Below are positions 26,380 through 35,949 of a stretch of DNA of 64,000 nt, piece after piece. The stretch is from Microtetraspora sp. NBRC 16547 (GTDB lineage Bacteria > Actinomycetota > Actinomycetes > Streptosporangiales > Streptosporangiaceae). Within the stretch, counting starts at the first letter, position 1, and each line of letters begins with the position of its first letter. Position numbers and translations under genes: made by a program. The stretch lies in assembly GCF_030268965.1 (NCBI RefSeq), contig NZ_BSSE01000001.1:197796-261795 (forward strand), given 5' to 3'. The notes below the pieces were generated by a model. The model had not been told where the DNA came from, searched no databases, and saw only the letters and a program-made list of their open reading frames with translations.

Positions 26380-26745
26380 TCAGCGGGTCGCGACGGTGAC
26401 GTACGTCTTCCGCATGGTCTCGTGCACTTCCCAGGTGCCGCGCCAGCCGTCAGGCAGCACCACCGTCGAACCGGGGACGAGCTCCACGACCCCGCCGTCC
26501 TCACCGCGTACGGTGGCACGGCCGGTGAGGATCTGGCAGATCTCGTGGAAGCCGTCGCGGACCGCCGTGAAGGTACCCGGTTCGCATTCCCAGATCCCGG
26601 CCTCGGCGCCGTCGCGGTCGGCTGCCCAGAGCACGAGGAGGCTTTCCTCCTGGCCGGTCAGGCTTGTCGGCTTGGGCCGCGCGGCCGGCAGCTCGGCCTG
26701 GGGGGCATCCACCAGGTGTGCCAGGGCGGTGGACGTGTCGCTCAA
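26380..26745 (-). CDS. Small cupin-domain protein
   Basis: A 121-residue single-domain cupin (GIWECEPGTFTAV, HEICQILTGRATVRGEDGG, LVPGSTVVLPDGWRGTWEVH), resembling the cupin_3 group of ureidoglycine aminohydrolase-like proteins. It is the last gene of the polyamine-type operon. TTG 26745 is preferred, with AAGGGTGA at five bases. A sugar- or amine-binding or enzymatic role is possible but not decided by sequence. Confidence 0.82.
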   Translation of the reverse strand: MSDTSTALAHLVDAPQAELPAARPKPTSLTGQEESLLVLWAADRDGAEAGIWECEPGTFTAVRDGFHEICQILTGRATVRGEDGGVVELVPGSTVVLPDGWRGTWEVHETMRKTYVTVATR

Positions 26746-26821
26746 GAGTTCACCCTTCTGCGGGATTCGGTGATGAGAGTCAGGAAGGTCTGGGGGCGGC
26801 CCGGCCCGGGGGTGAGCCGGG

Positions 26822-28252
26822 TCACCGGCCGGAGATGAGGCCGGCCAGCCGGGCATACGCGGAGGTGTGCTCCATCCGGGTCTCCCTGCGGTCGGCGGCC
26901 CGGAAGAGCGAGTAGATCAACTGCACGCCGATCCAGCGCAGCGGCTCCGGCTCCCACTGGCGCACCTGACGCCCGACCCACGGCAACGCGGTGAGTTCGG
27001 TGTCCCGCCGCAGCACGAGGTCGCGGAGAGTGCGGCCGGCGAGGTTGGTCGTGGTGACGCCGCTGCCGACGTAGCCGCCGGCCCAGCCCAGGCCGGTCGC
27101 GTGATCGACGTGGACGGTGGAGCACCAGTCGCGCGGCACGCCGAGCACGCCGCACCACGAATGCTGGATCCGCGCCGCGGCGGTGGCCGGGAACAGCTCG
27201 GTCAGGATCTTCCGGAGCGCGGCGACGGTCTGCGGCTGGGTGGCCCCGCGTACGTCCGTGCGCGAGCCGTACCGGTAGGGGACGCCGCGCCCGCCGATGG
27301 CGATGCGGCCGTCGGCGGTGCGCTGGGCGTAGCAGTACGCGTGCGCCTCGTCGCCGAGCAGCTCGAACTCCCGCCAGCCGATCCGCTCCCACATCTCGGC
27401 CGGAAGCGGCTCGGTGACGATCATCGAGCTGTTCATGGGCAGCCACTGGCGGTGCTGCCCCTTGATCCCGGCGGTGAAGCCCTCGGTGGCGCGGATGACG
27501 TACTCGGCGGCGACCGTGCCCCGGTCGGTGACGGCCGCGGCCTTGCCGGCGCCGGTCCGTGGGCGGATCTCGGTGACGGTGGTGCCCTCGAAGACGTCCA
27601 CGCCCAGATCCGCCACCACACGGGCCAGCCCGACGGCGAGCTTGGCGGGCTGGATGCGCGCGCAGTGCGGGCTGTAGGCGGCCGCCAGCGCCCCGGAGAC
27701 GCGGATGCGCTCCCCCATCTCGTCGCGGTCGAGCAGCCGCATGTCCTGCTCGGCGAAGCCCCACGTGCGCAGGTCGGCGAGATGGGCCCGCAGGCGGCGG
27801 TCCTGCGCCGGGTTGGTCGCGACGTGGAGCAGCCCGCCCTTGTGGATGTCGGCGTCGATGCCCTCGGACGCGGCGACCTCGATCACCTCGTCCACCGCCG
27901 TGAACATGGCGTGCTGCAGATCGATCATGGCCTGCCGTCCGCGCGCCGCGGCGTGCCGCTCGCGCGAGCCGGCGAACTCCGCCGACAGCCAGCCGCCGTT
28001 GCGCCCGGAGGCGCCGAACCCGGCGAACTCCTTCTCCAGGATCACGATCCGCAGCTCGGGCTGGGCTTTCTTCAGGTAGTACGCGGTCCACATGCCGGTG
28101 TAACCGCCGCCCACGATCGCCACGTCGTACTCCCGCGCACCGGGCAGCGGGGCCCGCTGCGCGGGGATGCCGATCTGGCGGTACCAGAACGAGACGTCCC
28201 CGTTCTGGAAGTTGTCCGTCAGGGGAACGCCGTTCAGTGCGTTGTCACTCAT
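26822..28252 (-). CDS. FAD-dependent oxidoreductase (DAO family, PuuB-like)
   Basis: A 476-residue flavoprotein. The dinucleotide fold YDVAIVGGGYTGMWTAYYLK sits near residue 40, followed by EKEFAGFGASGRNGGWLS, and the C-terminal GLGWAGGYVGSGVTTTNLAG closes the FAD site. This layout fits the DAO family that includes gamma-glutamylputrescine oxidase. Its place in an operon with a polyamine-type ABC transporter and a PuuR-like regulator supports an amine or amino-acid oxidase role; the substrate is inference. ATG 28252 has GGAGA six bases upstream. Confidence 0.88.
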   Translation of the reverse strand: MSDNALNGVPLTDNFQNGDVSFWYRQIGIPAQRAPLPGAREYDVAIVGGGYTGMWTAYYLKKAQPELRIVILEKEFAGFGASGRNGGWLSAEFAGSRERHAAARGRQAMIDLQHAMFTAVDEVIEVAASEGIDADIHKGGLLHVATNPAQDRRLRAHLADLRTWGFAEQDMRLLDRDEMGERIRVSGALAAAYSPHCARIQPAKLAVGLARVVADLGVDVFEGTTVTEIRPRTGAGKAAAVTDRGTVAAEYVIRATEGFTAGIKGQHRQWLPMNSSMIVTEPLPAEMWERIGWREFELLGDEAHAYCYAQRTADGRIAIGGRGVPYRYGSRTDVRGATQPQTVAALRKILTELFPATAAARIQHSWCGVLGVPRDWCSTVHVDHATGLGWAGGYVGSGVTTTNLAGRTLRDLVLRRDTELTALPWVGRQVRQWEPEPLRWIGVQLIYSLFRAADRRETRMEHTSAYARLAGLISGR

Positions 28253-28315
28253 GAGGTCTCCGTGACAGAAGTGCTGTGCTTGCCGATATCCATCGCGCCG
28301 GGCGATCCTCACCGG

Positions 28316-29476
28316 TCAGGTGAAGACCGTCTCCACTTCCGGGTCGTCGGGGAGGAGAACGGAGTCCTCGACCCGCCACGTCAGGGTGACCTCGTCACCT
28401 GGACGTGCGTCGCTCAGCGTGCCCGCCGACTCGCGCACCAGCGCGGTGGAACCGTCGGGGAGGGCCAGCTCGAGCTTGCGGCTGGAGCCGAGGTAGATCT
28501 CACTGGTGACGGTGGCCGGCAGCACGTTCCGATCGGGTTCCGGCTGGTGCCCGCGGGGCTGTACTGCGATCCGCTCCGGCCGTACGACGATCGCGGCCCG
28601 TGGGCCGTCGATGTGCCCGGCGGCGCGCAGCGTGCGGGCGCACACGCCGACCACGGAGCCGTCCCCTTCGCGGGTCGCCTCCCCGCGCAGCACCGTCGAC
28701 TCCCCGAGGAACTTCGCGACGAACAGGGTGGCGGGGCGCTCGTACATCTCGCTCGCCGGGCCGACCTGCTCGATGCGGCCGTGGTTGAAGACGGCGATCC
28801 GGTCGGAGAGGACCAGCGCCTCCTCCTGGTCGTGCGTGACATAGACGAAGGTCGTGCCGAGCTCGGCGTGGATGCGCTTGATCTCCAGTTGCAGCCAGTC
28901 GCGCAGCTTCTTGTCCAGCGCGCCGAGCGGCTCGTCCATGAGCAGCACGCGCGGGCTGTAGACGATCGCGCGGGCGACGGCGACGCGCTGCTGCTGCCCG
29001 CCCGAGAGCTCGCGCGGGTACCGGTGGCCGTAGTCGCCGAGGTGGACGGTGTCCAGCGCGGCGCGGATCAGCTCCGCCCGCCGCGCCTTCGGCATGCCGC
29101 GCCGCTTGAGCGGGTAGGCGATGTTCTCGGCGACGGTGAGGTGCGGGAAGAGCGCGTAGTGCTGGAACACCACGCCCATGTCCCGTTTGTGCGCCGGCGT
29201 CGCCTCGATCGCCGCGCCGTCGACCTTCAGCGTGCCGGACGTCGGGTGGACGAACCCGGCGATGATGTTGAGGGTCGTGGTCTTGCCGGAGCCACTGGGC
29301 CCCAGAAAGGTCATGAACTCGCCCGGCTCGATGACCAGCGAGATGTCGTCCACCGCGGCGAAGTCGCCGTAGCGTTTCGACAGGTCGGTCAGCTCGATGC
29401 GGGCGCCGCGACCTGCGAGGTCGTTGTGGCCTGACGCTGCGCCGGGGACCGGCGCCTGGACGGTGTTACTTGGCAC
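28316..29476 (-). CDS. ABC transporter ATP-binding protein, polyamine type (PotA-like)
   Basis: A 386-residue ATPase. Walker A is GPSGSGKTTTL, the Q-loop FQHYALFPHLTV, the signature LSGGQQQRVAVARAI, and Walker B VLLMDEPLGALD with the switch His in VTHDQEEAL. A C-terminal TOBE-like domain follows (VRPERIAV, IYLGSSRKLEL). GTG 29476 overlaps the end of the permease gene by 11 bases. It powers import by the two permeases and the lipoprotein encoded upstream. Confidence 0.94.
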   Translation of the reverse strand: MPSNTVQAPVPGAASGHNDLAGRGARIELTDLSKRYGDFAAVDDISLVIEPGEFMTFLGPSGSGKTTTLNIIAGFVHPTSGTLKVDGAAIEATPAHKRDMGVVFQHYALFPHLTVAENIAYPLKRRGMPKARRAELIRAALDTVHLGDYGHRYPRELSGGQQQRVAVARAIVYSPRVLLMDEPLGALDKKLRDWLQLEIKRIHAELGTTFVYVTHDQEEALVLSDRIAVFNHGRIEQVGPASEMYERPATLFVAKFLGESTVLRGEATREGDGSVVGVCARTLRAAGHIDGPRAAIVVRPERIAVQPRGHQPEPDRNVLPATVTSEIYLGSSRKLELALPDGSTALVRESAGTLSDARPGDEVTLTWRVEDSVLLPDDPEVETVFT

Positions 29477-30260
29477 GGGTCCTCCTGGCGACGAAGAAGG
29501 TGGCCGCGAAGACGAGCGTCGTCGTGAGCACGATGATCATCGTGGCGGCCGCGGCGATGGTGGGGTCGGTCTCCCTGGTGACGCTGGCGTACATCTTGAC
29601 CGGCAGCGTCTGCAGGTACGGGCTCTGGATGAACAGGGAGACCACGACCTCGTCGAAGCTGGTCACGAAGGCGAAGAGCGCGCCCGAGGCCACGCCCGGA
29701 GCCACCAGAGGAAGCGTGACGGAGCGGAACGTCGTCCAGGCTCCGGCGCCGAGGCTCGCGGCGGCGTTCTCCAGGCGGCGGTCGAAGCCCCGCAGGCTCG
29801 CGGTGACCGGGATCATCACGAACGGCAGGGCGAGCACGGTGTGCGCCATGACGAACCCGGCGAGCGTGCCGACGAGCTGCAGCTTCAGGAACACCGAGTA
29901 CGTGCCGATGGCCAGGACGACGCCCGGCACGATCATCGGCGCGAGCATCGCTCCCTGGGCCGCGCCGAGCCAGCGGACGCGGGCCCGGGTCAGGCCGATC
30001 GCTGCCGCGGTGCCGAGCGTCGTCGCCACCACGGTGACGAGCAGCGCCACCTGGACCGAGGTCCAGAACGCCGACGTCCACGCGCTGTCGCCGAAGAAGT
30101 TCGCGTACCACTGGGTGGACCAGCTGTCCGGCGGGAACTTCAGCGACGGCTTGCCGGTGAAGCTCAGCGGGATGACGACGAGGACCGGCACGACCAGCCA
30201 GCAGCCGATGAGCGCGCACAGCGCCCAGAGGAGGCCACGTCCCACACGAGAGGTTCTCAT
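29466..30260 (-). CDS. ABC transporter permease, polyamine type (PotC-like)
   Basis: A 264-residue inner-membrane protein with about six hydrophobic segments. The EAA loop, which contacts the ATPase, reads ENAAASLGAGAWTTFRSVTL. Length and the family-typical SFDEVVVSLFI place it with PotC. Its ATG overlaps the stop of the other permease (ATGA). Confidence 0.92.
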   Translation of the reverse strand: MRTSRVGRGLLWALCALIGCWLVVPVLVVIPLSFTGKPSLKFPPDSWSTQWYANFFGDSAWTSAFWTSVQVALLVTVVATTLGTAAAIGLTRARVRWLGAAQGAMLAPMIVPGVVLAIGTYSVFLKLQLVGTLAGFVMAHTVLALPFVMIPVTASLRGFDRRLENAAASLGAGAWTTFRSVTLPLVAPGVASGALFAFVTSFDEVVVSLFIQSPYLQTLPVKMYASVTRETDPTIAAAATMIIVLTTTLVFAATFFVARRTRAK

Positions 30261-31147
30261 CCGCTGACTCTCTTTCCGGCGCGGCGGAGCGAGACCGCCA
30301 GGAGAGCGATCATCGCCAGCGTCAGGCCGAGCAGGATCACGCCCATGGCGCCGCCGCGCCCCCACTTGAGCAAGCCGTTGACCTGCGTGAAGATCTGTTG
30401 CGAGATCAGCGCGTCGGTCGGCGAGCCGAGCAGCGCCGGGGTGATGTAGAAGCCGAGGGCGCTGATGAACACCGTCAGGCAGCCCGCGGAGACGCCCGGC
30501 AGCGACAGCGGCATGTACACCGTGACGAACGCCGTGGCCGGGCGGGCCCCGAGGCTGCGGGCGGCCGGGAGCAGGCGCTTGTCGATGCCGGACATCACCG
30601 CGTACAGCGGCAGCACCATGAACGGCATGAGCAGCTGCACCATGCCGATGATCACACCGGTCTGCGTGCGGATCAGGCTGAACGGGCCGAGCCCCACCGC
30701 GCCGAGGATCTGGTTGATCACTCCGGTGTCCTGCAGCAGGATCACCCAGGCGAAGGTCCTGACCATCAGGCTGGTCCAGAAGGGCAGGAGGACCAGCATC
30801 ATGAGCGCGGCGCGGACCCGTGTACCCGCCACCGTCATCGCGTAGGCGTACGGATAGGAGAGCACGAGCGAGACGAGCGTGACCCACAGGGCCGTGGTGA
30901 ACGTGCGGACCAGCGTGGCGATGTTGGCCGGCTCGCTGAAGAACCACGTGAAGTTGCCGAGACCCGGCTCCGGATCGGTGAAGGCGTTCCAGCCGACCAC
31001 GGCCAGCGGGTACAGGAAGAACACGGCGAGGGCGATCAGCGCGGGAAGGATCAGCAGCGCCGGGCGGCGTGCGCCGGGTTCGCGGGCCGCCGCCCGCCCC
31101 TTGGTGACGGGGCGGGCGGCGCCGGACAGTTCGTCCAGAAGGGCCAT
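30257..31147 (-). CDS. ABC transporter permease, polyamine type (PotB-like)
   Basis: A 296-residue membrane protein with six predicted segments. Family features are SYPYAYAMTV, LPFWTSLMVRTFAWVILLQ and the EAA loop LPAARSLGARPATAFVTVYM. It starts 18 bases after the binding-protein gene. It forms the import channel with the PotC-like partner. Confidence 0.92.
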   Translation of the reverse strand: MALLDELSGAARPVTKGRAAAREPGARRPALLILPALIALAVFFLYPLAVVGWNAFTDPEPGLGNFTWFFSEPANIATLVRTFTTALWVTLVSLVLSYPYAYAMTVAGTRVRAALMMLVLLPFWTSLMVRTFAWVILLQDTGVINQILGAVGLGPFSLIRTQTGVIIGMVQLLMPFMVLPLYAVMSGIDKRLLPAARSLGARPATAFVTVYMPLSLPGVSAGCLTVFISALGFYITPALLGSPTDALISQQIFTQVNGLLKWGRGGAMGVILLGLTLAMIALLAVSLRRAGKRVSG

Positions 31148-31165
31148 GTCAGATCGGATCCCGCC

Positions 31166-32281
31166 TCAGCCGCCCAGCCAGGCGGACCACTTCTCGATCA
31201 TCGCCGGCTGGTTGTCCGCCCACCACTTGGAGTCGATCGGCACGGCCTTGGGGGCGACCTCCGGCTGCGTGGTGAGGAAGGAGGTGCCGAGCTCGTCGAG
31301 ACCAGGCTTGGCGTCGGTGTTGATCGGCGAGTAGGAGGTCAGCTCGGTGAGCTTCGCCTGCTGCTGTGCGCCCAGGTAGTAGTTGATCAGCGCCATGGCG
31401 GCCTTGGGGTTCTTGGCGTTCTTGGGCACGCCGAGCGTGTCCATGATCGGCATCCACTGGTTCCACTGGACCTGGAAGGACGCGCCGTTCTTGACGGCCG
31501 CGTACGCCCGGCCGCTCCAGACCATGGCCATGTCGACCTCGCCCGACTCCAGGAGCTGCTGCGACTCGGCGCCCGTCTTCCAGAAGACGAGGGAGGAGCG
31601 AACGCTGTCGAGCTTCTTGTTCGCCCGGTCGGTGTCCAGCGGGAACAGCTGGTCCGGCGCGACCCCGTCGGCGATCAGCGCGGCCTCCCACGGCCCCGGA
31701 GCCGCGTCACCGGGAAGGCCCGGGTAGCCGCGCTTGCCGGGGAACTTCGCGGTGTCGAAGAAGTCCTTCCAGTCCTGCGGCGGGTTCGCGCCGAACTTCT
31801 TGGCGTTGTAGGCGAGCACCATGCCGTACTGCATGGCCGGGACGCTGCACTCGGTGGCCAGGCCGTCCGGGATCTTCGACTTGTCGATGATCGAATAGTC
31901 CAGCGGCTGGAGCAGCTTGCCGCACTGGGCCTCGGCCCAGACCGCGTCGGTGTCCACGACGTCCCACGTGACGTTGGAGGAGTCGACCTGCGCCTTGATC
32001 TTGGCGTAGTCGGTCGGCCCGTCCTGCAGCACCTGCGCGCCCGACTCCTTGGCGAACGGGTCCACGGCCGCGTCCTGCTGGCCCTTCTGGTAGACGCCGC
32101 CGTACGAGACGAAGGTCAGGTTGACGCCCTTCAGCGCGTCCTTCTTCACCGTGCCGGCCGTGGCCGGCCCGGACCCCAGGTCGACCTGCGCGGGCGTGGG
32201 CGTGCCACCGCCGCAGGCGGTCGCCAGCAGCAGTGACGCGGCGACGGCGGCCAGCGAGACGGATCGTGAGGTTGGTGACAT
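31166..32281 (-). CDS. Extracellular solute-binding lipoprotein (PotD-like)
   Basis: A 371-residue lipoprotein with a signal peptide and lipobox LLLATACGGG (Cys23). The mature part has VNLTFVSYGGVYQKGQQDAA, TWDVVDTDAVWAE, YGMVLAYNAKKF and WSGRAYAAVKNG, typical of PotD/spermidine-putrescine-type binding proteins. The exact ligand is unknown; gene context suggests a polyamine or related amine. Confidence 0.92.
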   Translation of the reverse strand: MSPTSRSVSLAAVAASLLLATACGGGTPTPAQVDLGSGPATAGTVKKDALKGVNLTFVSYGGVYQKGQQDAAVDPFAKESGAQVLQDGPTDYAKIKAQVDSSNVTWDVVDTDAVWAEAQCGKLLQPLDYSIIDKSKIPDGLATECSVPAMQYGMVLAYNAKKFGANPPQDWKDFFDTAKFPGKRGYPGLPGDAAPGPWEAALIADGVAPDQLFPLDTDRANKKLDSVRSSLVFWKTGAESQQLLESGEVDMAMVWSGRAYAAVKNGASFQVQWNQWMPIMDTLGVPKNAKNPKAAMALINYYLGAQQQAKLTELTSYSPINTDAKPGLDELGTSFLTTQPEVAPKAVPIDSKWWADNQPAMIEKWSAWLGG

Positions 32282-32399
32282 GGGTCCCCCTCAGGTAGCG
32301 GGTGATGGACAAGACGTCAGGACATGTCTCGTCGCGCCCCCGCGAGGCCGCGGGCGCGTGGTGGAGGTCGGGACAGCCGTTCCCTTGCGGGCCGGCCGT

Positions 32400-33002
32400 T
32401 CAGTTCGGGGTGGGGGGGCTGATCAGCCAGAGCACTTCGACCGGCTCCGTGCCCGTGTTGACGACGCGGTGCGGCGTCGAGGTCCGGTACTCGATGCTGT
32501 CTCCTGCCTCAAGCTCGTACGAGGACGCGGCGTCCGACTGTCCGATCCACAGCGTGGCCCGGCCGCGCAGGACCAGGAAGATCTCCTGGGAGTCTCCGTG
32601 CGTGTAGGGCTCATCACCGGTGGAGGCTCCCGGGTCGAACTCTCCGCTGTACATCTCCAGGTTCTGCAGCGGTCGCTGCGATATCAGGTACTTGCGGACG
32701 CCCGGTCCAGTGGGCAACTCCGGGCGCTCGGATCTGCGCACGATCCGAGGCTCGACGATGTCGCCCTCGCTGAACAGGTCGGCCACCGTGAGACCGAGCA
32801 CTCCGGCGATCCGCCGGAGCATCCCGACGCTCGCGCTGGTGCGCCCGCGTTCGAGCTGGCTGATGAAGCCGGGGCTGGCCCCCGCCTGGCCGGCGAGGTC
32901 CCGCAGCGTCATCTGGCGCATGCTCCGGTATGCCCTGATCCGCGTTCCCAGGCGTACGGCGTCCGCCTCGGCCACGTCGTCAGCCCCGAAGTTCCGCGCC
33001 AT
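32400..33002 (-). CDS. XRE-cupin transcriptional regulator (PuuR-like)
   Basis: A 200-residue regulator. The N-terminal helix-turn-helix reads MTLRDLAGQAGASPGFISQ followed by LERGRTSASV; the C-terminal cupin reads PYTHGDSQEIFLVLRGRATL and ELEAGDSIEYRTSTPHRVVN. This two-domain form is that of PuuR, which represses putrescine import and breakdown genes. It is transcribed ahead of the transporter operon on the same strand. ATG 33002 follows a TTG codon. Confidence 0.9.
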   Translation of the reverse strand: MARNFGADDVAEADAVRLGTRIRAYRSMRQMTLRDLAGQAGASPGFISQLERGRTSASVGMLRRIAGVLGLTVADLFSEGDIVEPRIVRRSERPELPTGPGVRKYLISQRPLQNLEMYSGEFDPGASTGDEPYTHGDSQEIFLVLRGRATLWIGQSDAASSYELEAGDSIEYRTSTPHRVVNTGTEPVEVLWLISPPTPN

Positions 33003-33023
33003 CAAACATTCCGATCTTCTTTA

Positions 33024-33171
33024 CTAAACGTGGTGTTTGCTAGCGATTGCAAGGACTGTATAGAGCCGCATTACGGCTTCTCAAGGGCCAAGAGATAACA
33101 AAGGTGTCACACGTTACGGCGCACCCCAAAGATGCGAATAACTCACATTCCTGACATATCGCCTAAACGTG
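33024..33171. promoter_or_regulatory. Repeated CTAAACGTG motif upstream of the regulator
   Basis: CTAAACGTG occurs at 33024-33032 and 33163-33171, both followed by G(A/T)-GTT-like sequence. Both lie in the 195-base gap between the XRE-cupin gene and ppc. The first lies about 20 bases upstream of the regulator start and could be its own operator. Confidence 0.3.
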
Positions 33172-33197
33172 ACGTTGAGGAGTGATCGTGGAGGTGG

Positions 33198-35834
33198 TCA
33201 GCCGGTGTTCTGCAGGCCGGCGGCCACGCCGTTCACGGACAGGAGCAGCAGCGCGGACAGGCGATCCCGCTCCCTCTCGGACAGGTCGCCGTCCGCGCGC
33301 AGGGCCGACAGCGCGCGGAGCTGGAGGTGGCTGAGCGCGTCCACGTACGGGTCGCGCAGCTGCACGGCCCGGGACAGGACGCGGCGGTTCTCCAGCAGCC
33401 GGGAGTGGCCGGTGGTCTCCAGGACCAGCTTCCTGGTGCGGTCGTACTCCTTGAGCACCTGCCCGGTGAAGTCCGCCCTGCCGCCCAGCGCGAGATAGCG
33501 CGAGGCGATGGCCCGGTCGGTCTTGGCCAGCGACATCTCCACGTTGTCCAGCAGCGACGCGAACAGCGGCCACTCCTTGTAGGCCGACCGCAGCTCGGAC
33601 AGCCCGCCGCCCGAGACGACCTCGGCCAGCCCGCTGCCCAGGCCGAACCAGCCGGGGAGGTTGACCCGGGTCTGCGCCCAGGCGAACACCCACGGGATGG
33701 CCCGCAGGTCCTCCAGGGACCGCGGCGCGCCGAGGCCGCGGCGGGCCGGACGCGAGCCGAGCCGCAACGAGCCGATCTCCTCGAGCGGGCTGACCAGCGC
33801 GAACCACTCGGCGAAGCCCGGCGCCTCGGTCAGCGCGCGGTAGGCACGCTCCGACGCCGACGCCACCCGCTCGGCCAGCGCGCGGAACTTCGCCGCCGCG
33901 GCGGCCGTACGCGACTCGACGGTGGGCGTGGAGGCGAGCAGCACGGCATTGGTCACCTGCTCGATGTGCCGCCGGGCGATGGCGGAGTGCCCGTAGCGGG
34001 CGAAGATGACCTCGCCCTGCTCGGTGACCTTGAACCGGCCCGCGACCGAGCCCGGCGCCTGGGCGAGCACCGCCCGGTTGGCCGGGCCGCCGCCGCGGCC
34101 GAGGGCGCCGCCCCGGCCGTGGAACAGCGTGAGCCGGATGTCGTTGGCCTCGGCCCACGCGGTCAGCGCGGCCTGGGCGTCGTACAGGCGCAGCGTCGCG
34201 GCGGCCGGGCCGAGCTCCTTGGCGGAGTCGGAGTAGCCGAGCATGACCTCCAGCCGGCGGCCGTTGGCGGCGAGCCTCCGGCGTACCGGCTCCAGCTCAA
34301 CCATGCCGGACAGCACCGCGGCCGCGTTGTCGAGGTCCGCGCCCGACTCGAACAGCGGTACGACGTCGAGGACCGGGGCCCGGTCGCCGAGCGCGTGCCT
34401 GGCCAGCTCGTAGACGGCCGCGATGTCCTCGGCCGACCGCGTGAACGACACGACGTAACGGGAGCAGGCGGTCACGCCGAAGCGCTCCTGGATCCAGGCG
34501 ATCGTCCGGATCGTGGCGAGAACCTCCTCGCCGCGCCCGGAGAGCGACCCCGAGGTGATCTCCTCCAGAGTCGCCGCGTGGACCTGCGAGTGCTGGCGCA
34601 CCTCCAGCTCGGCCAGGTGGAACCCGAACGTCTCCACCTGCCAGATCAGGTGCTGCAACTCGCCGTACGCCTGCCGTAGGGCGCCGGCGTCGCGCAGGGA
34701 CTCCTGCACCAGCCGGAGGTCGTCGAGCAGCTCGGACGGCGAGCGGTAGGCCAGGTCGAGGTCGCGGCGGCGCGTGGCCGCGATGCGCGCGGCGGCGAAG
34801 AACAGCCACTGGCGGTGCGGCTCCTCGGGCGACCGGGTGGCCATCTCCGACACCATGTCGGGGAAGTCGCCGGTGGCACGGGCGAGCGCGGCCCGCAGGT
34901 CGGCGGACGGCGGCGTGTCCTTGGCGCCCGCGGTCATGGTGCGCCCGATCCGGATGGCGGCGTTCTCCAGCGCGGTGAGCACGTGCTCCGCCTGGATCAG
35001 CACGGCCTCGCGGGTCACCTTGGACGTCACGTTCGGGTTGCCGTCGCGGTCGCCGCCGATCCAGCTTCCGTACCGGATGTACGCCTTGGCCAGCGGCTCG
35101 CGGGTCCCGGTGCCCGGTTGGAGCGCCGTGTCCAGCGCCCGGTAGATCTGCGGCACGACGCGGAAGAGCGTCTCGTCGAAGGCGGCCATGGCGGTGCGGA
35201 CCTCGTCGAGCGGGTCCAGCTTGGTCGAGCGCAGCTGGGCGGTGCGCCACAGCAGGTCGATCTCCTCCAACAGCCGCCGGTGGGCCTCCTCCCGCTCGCC
35301 CGCTCCCCTGTCCGGGGCGTTGTACGCGTCGAGCTGCCCGCTGATCCGCTGGATCGCGGTGACGACGGCCCGCCGCCGCGCCTCGGTCGGGTGGGCGGTG
35401 AGCACCGGGCGGTATTCCAGCCCGCCGATGAGGTCATCCGGCCGCTCGTAGCCGCGCAGTTCCCGCACGGCCTCCGCGAGCGACTCCTTCAGCGGGACGT
35501 CGTCGCGGTCCCGTTGCCGGAGGATGCGGATGCGGTAGTGCTCCTCGGCGAGGTTGGCCAGGTGGAAGTAGCAGGTGAACGCCCGCGCGATCAGGACCGC
35601 GCGGTCGATGGGCCATTCGGCGACGAGGGCGGCGACCTGGTCGGTCGTCGTGTCGCCACGCCGCGCGCCGATCACCGCTTTGCGCAGGCGTTCGACGTCG
35701 GCGAGGAGATCGGGACCGCCGTGTTCGGCGATCACCTGACCCAGGAGTCCACCCAGGAGACGGACGTCGGCACGGAGCTCATCAGGCATCTCCGTGACGG
35801 CACTGTGTCGATCGGCAGGTGCGATGGCGGCCAT
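33198..35834 (-). CDS. ppc: Phosphoenolpyruvate carboxylase
   Basis: An 878-residue enzyme of family length. The catalytic His148 lies in VLTAHPTEA (146-151); IGGDRDGNPNVT and VMLGYSDSAKE (catalytic Lys) follow; then the mobile loop FHGRGGALGRGGGP and the invariant C-terminus LQNTG. It fixes bicarbonate onto PEP to give oxaloacetate, refilling the TCA cycle. ATG 35834 is chosen because the 23 residues upstream look unlike the family; homology becomes clear from about residue 20. Confidence 0.96.
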   Translation of the reverse strand: MAAIAPADRHSAVTEMPDELRADVRLLGGLLGQVIAEHGGPDLLADVERLRKAVIGARRGDTTTDQVAALVAEWPIDRAVLIARAFTCYFHLANLAEEHYRIRILRQRDRDDVPLKESLAEAVRELRGYERPDDLIGGLEYRPVLTAHPTEARRRAVVTAIQRISGQLDAYNAPDRGAGEREEAHRRLLEEIDLLWRTAQLRSTKLDPLDEVRTAMAAFDETLFRVVPQIYRALDTALQPGTGTREPLAKAYIRYGSWIGGDRDGNPNVTSKVTREAVLIQAEHVLTALENAAIRIGRTMTAGAKDTPPSADLRAALARATGDFPDMVSEMATRSPEEPHRQWLFFAAARIAATRRRDLDLAYRSPSELLDDLRLVQESLRDAGALRQAYGELQHLIWQVETFGFHLAELEVRQHSQVHAATLEEITSGSLSGRGEEVLATIRTIAWIQERFGVTACSRYVVSFTRSAEDIAAVYELARHALGDRAPVLDVVPLFESGADLDNAAAVLSGMVELEPVRRRLAANGRRLEVMLGYSDSAKELGPAAATLRLYDAQAALTAWAEANDIRLTLFHGRGGALGRGGGPANRAVLAQAPGSVAGRFKVTEQGEVIFARYGHSAIARRHIEQVTNAVLLASTPTVESRTAAAAAKFRALAERVASASERAYRALTEAPGFAEWFALVSPLEEIGSLRLGSRPARRGLGAPRSLEDLRAIPWVFAWAQTRVNLPGWFGLGSGLAEVVSGGGLSELRSAYKEWPLFASLLDNVEMSLAKTDRAIASRYLALGGRADFTGQVLKEYDRTRKLVLETTGHSRLLENRRVLSRAVQLRDPYVDALSHLQLRALSALRADGDLSERERDRLSALLLLSVNGVAAGLQNTG

Positions 35835-35949
35835 ATTTCGAAGACTAGCGACTTCGGTCACAATGCCGGATACCGGTCTCACTAATTGGACTAGACCACT
35901 CACCCGAAGCCGCTCACCTGGAAAAACGGCGCCTCCCCTCGACGGCGCG

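Noticed and set aside
26867-29434. Very long plus-strand open frame opposite the oxidoreductase and ATPase genes
   Set aside because: A high-GC shadow frame; the minus-strand genes have clear families and motifs.
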